Assembly: GCA_965225705.1 (NCBI GenBank)
Contig: OZ245325.1
Span: 558,001 to 622,000, forward strand
DNA: 64,000 bases
Direction: 5' to 3'
DNA from: G965225705 sp965225705
GTDB lineage: Bacteria > Pseudomonadota > Alphaproteobacteria > Caulobacterales > Maricaulaceae
Positions 35,229 to 42,788 of this stretch are shown here, in pieces (the first letter of the stretch is position 1; every line of letters begins with the position of its first letter). The notes beneath the pieces were generated by a model that was given only the letters and a program-made list of their open reading frames with translations, was not told the origin of the DNA and did not search any database. The translations under genes were made by a program, and so were the position numbers.

Positions 35229-36794
35229 ATGGTAAAACCTGAGCAGAATGTTTTCCCCCCATCCGGGGGCTCTCCTGTGGGGCATGCTATGGCCCTCATT
35301 CCAGACATGAAGGAAGGGGGGCATACCTCCCGGGATACGAATGTTATGACTCCTTCTCCAGCTCCTTTTGCTCAAGAGGGGCGGGGAGAACAAAAAGAAC
35401 ACGGGCAGGGCTTTTCTCATGGACCAGCCATAAATGCCGCTCCGTCCGCCGTCCCTCAACCCTCTTTTGTTTCCGGTGCCCATCCCTCCCCTCAGCCTCA
35501 ACATGATATGATGCTATCAGGGGAGGCTTCAAAACCTGAAGGTTTTGATGTGTCATTTCCTCCTGCTTCTCCTCTTCCTGACTATCAGCAGGGGGGAGAT
35601 TTTATTGCTCCGGCTATTTTAATTCATGCCTTTTGTGAAGGGCCCCATCTTGCTGATTTGATCCGCGTTGTCCAGGGTGATCGTCGCTTTCGTCGTCCGA
35701 CCATTATGTGTCAGATGGGGGGTATGCAGGCAGCCCTTGAACGCTATAGTCATGAGGCGACCCCTGATTTGCTTTTGATCGAAACGAGCATGGTGGGGCC
35801 TGAGCTGTTTAGCCAGCTTGATGCTCTTGCCAGTGTCTGTGATGAACGTACACGCCTTGTTCTTGTAGGTGTTTCTAATGATGTTGCTCTTTATCGTGAT
35901 CTCATCCGTCGTGGCGTCAGTGATTATCTTATTCAGCCACTTAACCCTCTTCAGCTTATTCATGCTATTGCTCAGCTCTATAAAGATCCTGAACAGGCTT
36001 TTGTGGGGCGTTCTCTTGCTTTTTTAGGTACAAGGGGCGGTGTTGGGTCCTCTACACTTTGTCACAATATTGCATGGTATCTGGCAGAGACGGCAGGGTT
36101 TAATACATTGCTTGTTGATTTTGATCTGGTCTGGGGGACAGCGGGGCTTAACCTGAACCAGGAAAGTGCATTTGGTCTTGCTGAGGCTGTTGAAGATCCT
36201 GATAATCTTGACCAGACTATGTTTGAGCGTCTTATTTCTGAAAGGACAGAGCGCCTTAAAGTCCTGCCAGCACCGGCAAACCTGCAGAAAAGCTGGCATA
36301 TATCTTCTGAGACAGCTGAAAGTATCATGGCTGCGGCCCGTGGGTTTGCGCCTTATGTACTTTTGGATCTGCCCCATGTCTGGCATGACTGGCTCCTTAA
36401 TACACTCCTTGATTCAGATCAAATTGTTCTTGTTGCGACCCCGGATCTGGCCAGTCTTCGTAATACAAAGAATATGCTCGATATTTTACGGAATGCACGA
36501 AAAAATGAAGCACCTCCTTTTGTTATACTCAACCAGGTCAATATGCCCCGCCGGCCGGAGATAACAGTTAAGGATTTCAGTACAGCCCTGAATATCCAGC
36601 CGAGTCTGGTGATACCTTTTGAGCCCGGTATTTTTGGTGTAGCTGCGAATAGTGGTCAAATGCTTGCTGAGGTTAATCTTAAGTCTCCTATTGTCACGAC
36701 GATCAATAATTTTTCTTCAACACTGGTGGGACGTCAGGAGTCCAAAGATTTAAAAAAGACGTCTCTTTTCGATAAAATCTTGAAAAGGAAATAG
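35229..36794 (+). CDS. cpaE: Pilus assembly ATPase-like protein CpaE/TadZ
   Basis: A 521-residue localisation factor of the Tad system. Residues 1-125 are Pro/Gly/Gln-rich and probably disordered. A receiver-like domain follows (about 128-255, LLIETSMVG), then a MinD/ParA-type ATPase with deviant Walker A GTRGGVGSSTL near residue 267 and VDFDLVWGTAGL. A Ser stands where ParA proteins usually have the P-loop Lys-Thr pair, a known feature of TadZ/CpaE that often lowers ATPase activity. It lies between cpaD and cpaF. Confidence 0.9.
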   Translation: MVKPEQNVFPPSGGSPVGHAMALIPDMKEGGHTSRDTNVMTPSPAPFAQEGRGEQKEHGQGFSHGPAINAAPSAVPQPSFVSGAHPSPQPQHDMMLSGEASKPEGFDVSFPPASPLPDYQQGGDFIAPAILIHAFCEGPHLADLIRVVQGDRRFRRPTIMCQMGGMQAALERYSHEATPDLLLIETSMVGPELFSQLDALASVCDERTRLVLVGVSNDVALYRDLIRRGVSDYLIQPLNPLQLIHAIAQLYKDPEQAFVGRSLAFLGTRGGVGSSTLCHNIAWYLAETAGFNTLLVDFDLVWGTAGLNLNQESAFGLAEAVEDPDNLDQTMFERLISERTERLKVLPAPANLQKSWHISSETAESIMAAARGFAPYVLLDLPHVWHDWLLNTLLDSDQIVLVATPDLASLRNTKNMLDILRNARKNEAPPFVILNQVNMPRRPEITVKDFSTALNIQPSLVIPFEPGIFGVAANSGQMLAEVNLKSPIVTTINNFSSTLVGRQESKDLKKTSLFDKILKRK

Positions 36795-36800
36795 ATTATC

Positions 36801-38342
36801 ATGTTTGGAAAACGTCAGGGCCCTTCTGCTCCCCAACAGGCGGCGAGACCTAACGGCACAATTAACCCACAGCAACAGACTGTCCCCCACGGCCTGCCAC
36901 CTTCGGGCATGCCTCCCCGGCAAAATGTCGCCCCTCCTCCCTCTTCCCCCCCTGTCCCTTCTGTTCCTCCTGCTCCAGCGCAGGGTGATCAGATGCCTGT
37001 TGCACCGTCTTCCGGGCAGGGAACTGTACAAAACACTGCCGCCCCTGCCCCTAAAAAAACGCGTTCACCAGCGTTTCTTGAGGCCAGGTCCCTTATTTAT
37101 AATACACTTATGGAAACAATTGATGTGAGTGCCCTGGCTGCTCTTAATGCAGATGCAGCTAAAGAGGAGATAAGATCCATTGTCAGTGAGATTATCTCAG
37201 TCCGTAATATTATGGTCTCTCTTACAGAACAAAATGATCTGGTGGCAGGTATTTGTAATGATATTTTGGGTTTTGGTCCTTTAGAGACCCTGCTGGCCCG
37301 TGATGATATTGCAGATATTATGGTCAATGGAAGTCATGATGTCTATATTGAGGTCGGTGGTAAAATTCACCGTACGGATGTTGAATTTCGTGATGAACAA
37401 CAGCTGTTGAATATATGTCGACGTATTGTGAGCCAGATTGGCCGCAGGGTGGATGAGGCGTCCCCAATTTGTGATGCACGTCTTCTTGATGGTTCACGTG
37501 TTAATGTCATTATTCCCCCTTTGGCTGTTGATGGAACAACGCTGACTATTCGGAAGTTTCGTAAAGATAAACTCACCATGGACAATATGGTGAGCTATGG
37601 TTCAATTTCACCTCTTGGAGCGCGCCTGCTTTCTATTGTTGGGGCTTCCAGGTGTAATGTTTTGGTGATTGGTGGTACGGGATCTGGTAAAACAACACTT
37701 CTTAACTGTATGACGTCGTATATTTCTCCGCATGAAAGGGTTGTGACCTGTGAGGATGCTGCTGAGCTTCAGCTGCAACAGCCCCATGTTGTTCGCCTGG
37801 AGACACGGCCCCCTAATCTTGAGGGAAAAGGTGAGGTGACTATGCGTGATCTTGTTAAGAATTGTCTGAGGATGCGGCCTGAACGCATTATTGTGGGGGA
37901 GGTGCGTGGCTCTGAGGCTTTTGATCTTCTCCAGGCTATGAATACAGGCCATGACGGTTCCATGGGCACACTCCACGCTAATAATCCCCGTGAGGGCATA
38001 TCCCGTCTTGAGGCTATGGTCACAATGGGAGGATTCAGTCTGCCAGCAAAAACAATTCGTGAAATGATTGTAAGCTCTATTGATGTTATTGTTCATGTTT
38101 CCCGCTTGCGTGACGGTAGTCGCCGTATCATGCATGTGACGGAAGTGGTTGGAATGGAAGGTGAGGTTCCAACACTTCAGGATCTTCTTGTCTTTAATCT
38201 CCATGGAGAAGATGAACATGGTAATTTGGTAGGACAGCATGAATTTGCATCGGCAACCCGGCCTAAATTCTGGGATCGTGCTGTAGGGGCGGGATTACAA
38301 AATGAACTGGCCTCTGTAATGGCTGAAGGGGGAGCAAGGTGA
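36801..38342 (+). CDS. cpaF: Type II/IV secretion ATPase CpaF/TadA
   Basis: A 513-residue cytoplasmic hexameric ATPase that powers Flp pilus assembly. Walker A is IGGTGSGKTTL, near residue 290, preceded by RIVSQIGRRVDEASP and ARLLDGSRVNVIIPP; the Asp box and His boxes are visible in RPERIIVGEVRGSEA and GHDGSMGTLHAN. The first 90 residues are Pro-rich low complexity, longer than in typical CpaF. AAGGAA precedes the ATG. The tadB start overlaps its stop. Confidence 0.93.
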   Translation: MFGKRQGPSAPQQAARPNGTINPQQQTVPHGLPPSGMPPRQNVAPPPSSPPVPSVPPAPAQGDQMPVAPSSGQGTVQNTAAPAPKKTRSPAFLEARSLIYNTLMETIDVSALAALNADAAKEEIRSIVSEIISVRNIMVSLTEQNDLVAGICNDILGFGPLETLLARDDIADIMVNGSHDVYIEVGGKIHRTDVEFRDEQQLLNICRRIVSQIGRRVDEASPICDARLLDGSRVNVIIPPLAVDGTTLTIRKFRKDKLTMDNMVSYGSISPLGARLLSIVGASRCNVLVIGGTGSGKTTLLNCMTSYISPHERVVTCEDAAELQLQQPHVVRLETRPPNLEGKGEVTMRDLVKNCLRMRPERIIVGEVRGSEAFDLLQAMNTGHDGSMGTLHANNPREGISRLEAMVTMGGFSLPAKTIREMIVSSIDVIVHVSRLRDGSRRIMHVTEVVGMEGEVPTLQDLLVFNLHGEDEHGNLVGQHEFASATRPKFWDRAVGAGLQNELASVMAEGGAR

Positions 38343-39298
38343 TATTTCTTACGTTTGCCGTAATTTTTTTTCTTGTTTTTCTGGGTGGCCTCCTTTTTAT
38401 GAGAAAAGGTGCAGGGGGGGAGGTTAGTGAGCGTGTTCGGAATATGGGAACACAGAAAAAACCCAACCAGGGAAAATCCAAAGGGAAACATAAGTCCCTC
38501 CTGCAAAAAGATTTAAAGGAACTCAGAGGGGAAGAAAAACGTGGAAAACGTAAAACGGCAAGCCTTAAAGCACGACTTTTGCAAGCGGGCCTTCCTCTTT
38601 CACCTTCTTTTTATCTGATCATTTGCGCTCTTCTTTTTGGTGGAGTGACATTTTTCCTTCTGATTTTTACACAGAAGTTTTTAATATCTCTCGGTCTTGG
38701 TTTCGCACTTGGTGTTGGTTTACCTTTTTGGGTTTTGGGTTTCTTAAAAGGTCGCCGGGAGAAAAAATTTGCACGTGATTTTCCTAATGCCGTTGACATT
38801 ATTACACGTGGTATGAAAGCAGGTTTGCCTCTGGGGGAGTGTCTGCAAATGGTAGCCAGGGAAATGGATCCGCCTTTATCAGGTGAATTTCAGCTTCTGG
38901 TTGACAGTGAATCCCTGGGGCTCACCCTTGAACAGGGGCTTGAACGTATGTTCGAGCGCGTTCCCTCAGCTGAGGTTAACTTTTTTGCTATTGTCCTCAG
39001 CATTCAAAGGAGCACAGGAGGTAATCTCGTTGAAACGCTGGAAAACCTCTCGTCTCTTTTAAGAAGCAGGAAGCTCTTAAGTGAAAAAATTAAGGCCTTA
39101 TCTGCAGAAGCAAAAACTTCTGCTTACATTATAGGTGTCATACCTTTCCTGATTGGTCTGGCCCTTTTTTTCCTTTCACGGGATTATATCATGCTTTTGT
39201 TTACAACACCGGTTGGTAATATTGCTACGGTTGGTGCCCTTATCTGGATGGGCCTTGGTCTTTTTGTTATGACCCGTATGGCCAATTTTAAGTTTTAA
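38339..39298 (+). CDS. tadB: Tad inner-membrane platform protein TadB
   Basis: A 319-residue T2SF-domain membrane protein. An N-terminal membrane segment is followed by a basic cytoplasmic loop, two hydrophobic segments near 90-135, the T2SF core (DFPNAVDIITRGMKAGLPLGE, GGNLVETLENLSSLLRSRK) and two C-terminal segments. The start is GTG 38339, overlapping the cpaF TGA (GTGA) with GGAG upstream. With TadC it forms the platform on which CpaF acts. Confidence 0.9.
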   Translation: MIFLTFAVIFFLVFLGGLLFMRKGAGGEVSERVRNMGTQKKPNQGKSKGKHKSLLQKDLKELRGEEKRGKRKTASLKARLLQAGLPLSPSFYLIICALLFGGVTFFLLIFTQKFLISLGLGFALGVGLPFWVLGFLKGRREKKFARDFPNAVDIITRGMKAGLPLGECLQMVAREMDPPLSGEFQLLVDSESLGLTLEQGLERMFERVPSAEVNFFAIVLSIQRSTGGNLVETLENLSSLLRSRKLLSEKIKALSAEAKTSAYIIGVIPFLIGLALFFLSRDYIMLLFTTPVGNIATVGALIWMGLGLFVMTRMANFKF

Positions 39299-39313
39299 GC
39301 TCTGGGAAATTTT

Positions 39314-40282
39314 ATGGTAGATTTGCTTACGCAGCCCCAGTTTCTTTTAAGCCTTTTGGCTGCTTTTGGGGTTTTTATAACACTTTTCCTCGTTATTTCT
39401 CCGTATCTTCAGGGGCAGGATACGAAAAAGCGCATGGATCAAATAGCGAGACAGGAGGACAAGTTACGCCAGCAGAGCCTGCAAACTTCTCAAACCAAAA
39501 CTCTTCGCTATACCCAGGCAAAAGGCTTTGTCCGTAATATTGTTGATCGCTTTGATCTTAAAAAGGCCCTGGAGGCTCCAAAACTTAAGGATCAAATGGC
39601 TGCTGCGGGTTTGCGTGGGGAAGGGGTTGTTTATACATATTATTTTTTCCGTTTATTTGCGCCTGTTGGTCTGTTCTTTTTTAGTTTTATTTATTTGAAC
39701 CTTTTTAACCCATTTGGTTATTTCTCAGATCTTCTTAATGTCCTCATAGGATCTATGGCGCTGGCTCTTCTTGGGTACTATCTTCCTGGTCTTTATATCA
39801 AAAATCTTGCTCAGAAACGTTTGACAGATATTATGCAAAGTTTTCCTGATGCCCTGGACTTCCTCTTAATTTGTGTTGAATCAGGCATGTCGATAGAAGT
39901 GTCTCTTGATCTTGTCGCGAAAAGAATTGCCGCTTCTTCACCCAATCTGGCAGAAGAGTTTATGTTAACACGTGCTGAACTGGCCTATCTTCAGGACAGG
40001 CGTAAGGCTTATGATAATTTGAGTAAGCGTATTCCTCACCCGGGTGTGCAGGGTGTTGTTATGGCTCTTGCTCAGGCAGAACGTTATGGAACCCCCTTAG
40101 GTCAGGCCCTTCGTACTATGGCCAAGGAAAACAGGACCATGCGCATGATGGCTGCGGAAAAGAAAGCGGCCAGCCTTCCGGCTAAATTAACAGTCCCTAT
40201 GATTCTGTTCTTTTTGCCTGTTATTTTTGTTGTTATTGCGACACCTGCGGCCATTCAGGTTGTGGAAACTTTCTCTTCATAA
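39314..40282 (+). CDS. tadC: Tad inner-membrane platform protein TadC
   Basis: A 322-residue T2SF-domain protein and partner of TadB. It has an N-terminal membrane segment, a charged region (KKRMDQIARQEDKLRQQ), paired hydrophobic segments near 110-160, and the core SFPDALDFLLICVESGMSIE with ERYGTPLGQALRTMAKENR. GGGAA precedes the ATG. It is the last gene of the run. TadD and the minor pseudopilin genes TadE/F/G do not follow within the window. Confidence 0.9.
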   Translation: MVDLLTQPQFLLSLLAAFGVFITLFLVISPYLQGQDTKKRMDQIARQEDKLRQQSLQTSQTKTLRYTQAKGFVRNIVDRFDLKKALEAPKLKDQMAAAGLRGEGVVYTYYFFRLFAPVGLFFFSFIYLNLFNPFGYFSDLLNVLIGSMALALLGYYLPGLYIKNLAQKRLTDIMQSFPDALDFLLICVESGMSIEVSLDLVAKRIAASSPNLAEEFMLTRAELAYLQDRRKAYDNLSKRIPHPGVQGVVMALAQAERYGTPLGQALRTMAKENRTMRMMAAEKKAASLPAKLTVPMILFFLPVIFVVIATPAAIQVVETFSS

Positions 40283-40645
40283 TCACAAGTGACCTATCTT
40301 TTATAACTGGCTTTGGTTTATGCCTGACAGCCATAATGATAAACATCGTTTTTTAAGCTCATACCACAAACCTGCTAAGCTTTTTGAGATGATGACATGG
40401 TTTTGAGGGCCTGCCCTTCTGGTAAAGTTTTTCTTCTTTTTGTTGTCTCCTGTATTCGGGACAAAAGCCTTACCGGAATTTTTTAAGAACGGGCTCGCCC
40501 TTTTAAATAACAGGAACAATCTTTATGAAAAAGACAGGGTTTCCAAAGTTTCTTAAAAGAGTTATGAAGAGGCAGGCCGAGAGGTTTTATTGTGTCAGAA
40601 ATGTCATGACACCTTTTTCAATATCCATAAGTGTGAAGCAAAATT
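40283..40645. other. Spacer between tadC and sucC
   Basis: 363 bases. A short ORF at 40525-40659 (44 codons, AGGAAC upstream) overlaps the sucC start by 14 bases and could be a leader peptide or chance. The palindrome at 40592-40612 is the main structure. I see no clear terminator for the pilus operon; GGGC-TC-GCCC near 40489-40498 followed by TTTT is very short. Confidence 0.5.
40592..40618 (+). promoter_or_regulatory. Palindromic element upstream of sucC
   Basis: GTGTCA at 40592-40597 and TGACAC at 40607-40612 are inverted repeats, followed by CTTTTT. Within them TGTCATGACA (40602-40611) is a perfect 10-bp palindrome, with another TGTCA half-site 9 bases upstream. It lies about 34 bases before the sucC ATG and could be an operator or a small attenuator hairpin. 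Confidence 0.4.
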
Positions 40646-41812
40646 ATGAACATACATGAACATCAGGCTAAAGAGCTTTTAAGAACCTATGGCCTTCCTG
40701 TCTCACGGGGTAAGGCGGCTGTGACCCCTGAGGAAGCTGTTGAAATTGCAAAAGAGCTTGGGGGCCCTGTCTGGGTTGTCAAAGCACAAATCCATGCCGG
40801 CGGGCGTGGTAAGGCAGGAGGGGTGAAGGTTGTGAAATCTCTTGAAGAGGTTCGCACCCAGGCGGAGCATATGCTTGGCATGCGCCTTATCACGCATCAA
40901 ACAGGGGCCGAGGGACGTCTTGTCCGCAGACTGTATATTGAAGATGGTGCCTCTATCAAAGATGAGTTTTACCTTTCCATGCTGGTGGACAGGGCAACAA
41001 GCCATATTTCTTATGTCGTCTCCGTTGAGGGAGGGATGAATATTGAGGAAGTTGCCGCAAAAGAGCCGGAAAAAATTATAAGCTTTTCTGTAGATCCTGC
41101 CACGGGTGTTCTGCCACACCATGGGCGTCACCTGGCCAAAGCTCTTGGTCTTTCCGGGGATCTTGCCAGACAGGCTGTTCACATGACACAGGGGCTCTAT
41201 AAGCTTTTTACAGAAAAAGACATGTCCCTTTTGGAGGTTAACCCTCTGGTTGTCACAGAAGAGGGACAGCTTTTATGTCTTGATGCAAAGGCAGGGTTTG
41301 ATGCCAATGCTCTGGGCCGCCATCCTGATATTGCAGCTCTTCGGGATTTAACAGAAGAAGACGAAAAAGAAATTGAAGCCTCTAAATATGATCTGTCTTA
41401 TGTTGCCCTTGATGGTGAAATAGGGTGCATGGTCAATGGCGCAGGGCTTGCCATGGCGACTATGGATATCATCAAGCTTTATGGGGCAGAGCCCGCCAAT
41501 TTTCTTGATGTTGGTGGGGGGGCGTCTCAGGAAAAAGTCTCTGCTGCTTTTAAAATTATCACCTCTGATCCCCATGTGAAGGGAATTCTGGTGAATATTT
41601 TTGGAGGTATTATGAAGTGTGATGTGATTGCGGAAGGTGTTGTTGCGGCTGTGAAAGAGACAGGTCTGTCCGTGCCGCTGGTTGTACGTCTTGAGGGCAC
41701 AAATGTTGATGCTGGTAAAAAGATTTTGGCTGAATCTGGTCTTGATGTTGAGCCTGCTGATGATCTTGATGATGCCGCACAAAAGATTACAGCTCTTGTG
41801 GGGGGGAGATAA
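40646..41812 (+). CDS. sucC: Succinyl-CoA synthetase beta subunit (ADP-forming)
   Basis: A 388-residue TCA-cycle enzyme subunit converting succinyl-CoA to succinate with ATP formation. The ATP-grasp start MNIHEHQAKELLR and WVVKAQIHAGGRGKAGG are diagnostic; EVNPLVV, NGAGLAMATMDI and VNIFGGIMKCDVIAEG complete the fold. Length matches E. coli SucC exactly. It is followed by sucD after 2 bases, the first pair of the sucCDAB-lpd operon. Confidence 0.96.
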   Translation: MNIHEHQAKELLRTYGLPVSRGKAAVTPEEAVEIAKELGGPVWVVKAQIHAGGRGKAGGVKVVKSLEEVRTQAEHMLGMRLITHQTGAEGRLVRRLYIEDGASIKDEFYLSMLVDRATSHISYVVSVEGGMNIEEVAAKEPEKIISFSVDPATGVLPHHGRHLAKALGLSGDLARQAVHMTQGLYKLFTEKDMSLLEVNPLVVTEEGQLLCLDAKAGFDANALGRHPDIAALRDLTEEDEKEIEASKYDLSYVALDGEIGCMVNGAGLAMATMDIIKLYGAEPANFLDVGGGASQEKVSAAFKIITSDPHVKGILVNIFGGIMKCDVIAEGVVAAVKETGLSVPLVVRLEGTNVDAGKKILAESGLDVEPADDLDDAAQKITALVGGR

Positions 41813-41814
41813 AC

Positions 41815-42699
41815 ATGTCTGTACTTGTCGATCAGAATACCAGAGTTATCACACAGGGGATTACGGGCAGGCATGGTAGTTTCCATACGGAACAGGCTCT
41901 GGCTTACGGAACGCATATGGTTGGAGGGGTTACACCCGGTAAAGGTGGGAGCTCTCATCTTGGCCTGCCTGTTTATGATACGGTTTCAGAAGCTGTTGAG
42001 GCCACAGGGGCCACGGCAAGTGCTATTTATGTACCTCCTGCTTTTGCGGCGGATGCGATTGCAGAGGCGATAGAGGCTGAAATCGCGCTGATTGTTTGCA
42101 TTACAGAAGGTATCCCTGTTTTAGATATGGTGAGGGTCAAGCGGGCCCTGTCGGGATCCTCCTCACGCTTAATAGGTCCGAATTGTCCGGGGGTTATCAC
42201 GCCTGATGCCTGTAAAATAGGTATTATGCCGGGCCATATTCATAAAAGAGGATCTGTTGGTATTGTCTCGCGTTCAGGAACCCTGACCTATGAAGCCGTG
42301 GCCCAGACAACGGGTGTTGGGTTGGGCCAGTCCACCTGTATTGGTATTGGTGGTGATCCTGTTAACGGGACAAATTTCATCGATTGTTTAGACATGTTTT
42401 TAGGTGATGGTGAGACAGAGTCTATTGTCATGATTGGAGAGATTGGGGGCTCTGCGGAAGAAGAGGCTGCGGATTTTCTCAAGCACTCTAAGGTTAAAAA
42501 ACCTGTTGTGGGCTTTATTGCAGGGCGGACGGCCCCTCCGGGACGCCGCATGGGTCATGCCGGGGCCATTATTGCAGGTGGTAAAGGGGGCGCTGAAGAT
42601 AAAATTGAGGCCTTGCAGTCAGCTGGTGTCAGCATTGCTCCTTCCCCTGCGAAAATTGGTCACACGCTCGCTGAACTTTTGGGAAGAGACAGATCTTGA
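41815..42699 (+). CDS. sucD: Succinyl-CoA synthetase alpha subunit
   Basis: A 294-residue subunit that carries the phosphorylated His in GRRMGHAGAI. The N-terminal CoA-binding Rossmann part (GITGRHGSFHTEQAL, VGGVTPGKGG), the YVPPAFAADAI block and NCPGVITP are all present. GGGGAGA precedes the ATG. It acts as a heterotetramer with SucC. sucA follows after about 90 bases. Confidence 0.96.
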   Translation: MSVLVDQNTRVITQGITGRHGSFHTEQALAYGTHMVGGVTPGKGGSSHLGLPVYDTVSEAVEATGATASAIYVPPAFAADAIAEAIEAEIALIVCITEGIPVLDMVRVKRALSGSSSRLIGPNCPGVITPDACKIGIMPGHIHKRGSVGIVSRSGTLTYEAVAQTTGVGLGQSTCIGIGGDPVNGTNFIDCLDMFLGDGETESIVMIGEIGGSAEEEAADFLKHSKVKKPVVGFIAGRTAPPGRRMGHAGAIIAGGKGGAEDKIEALQSAGVSIAPSPAKIGHTLAELLGRDRS

Positions 42700-42788
42700 A
42701 AACTGTTTTTAAATGGCGCAAATTCTTTTTAAAGGAATCGTGAAGAGAAAAGTGTCATGATGTTTTCATCACCAGGAAAAAGGACGGG

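Noticed and set aside
37608..38240. 210-codon minus ORF inside cpaF
   Set aside because: Antisense shadow of the ATPase domain with intact Walker motifs on the plus strand.
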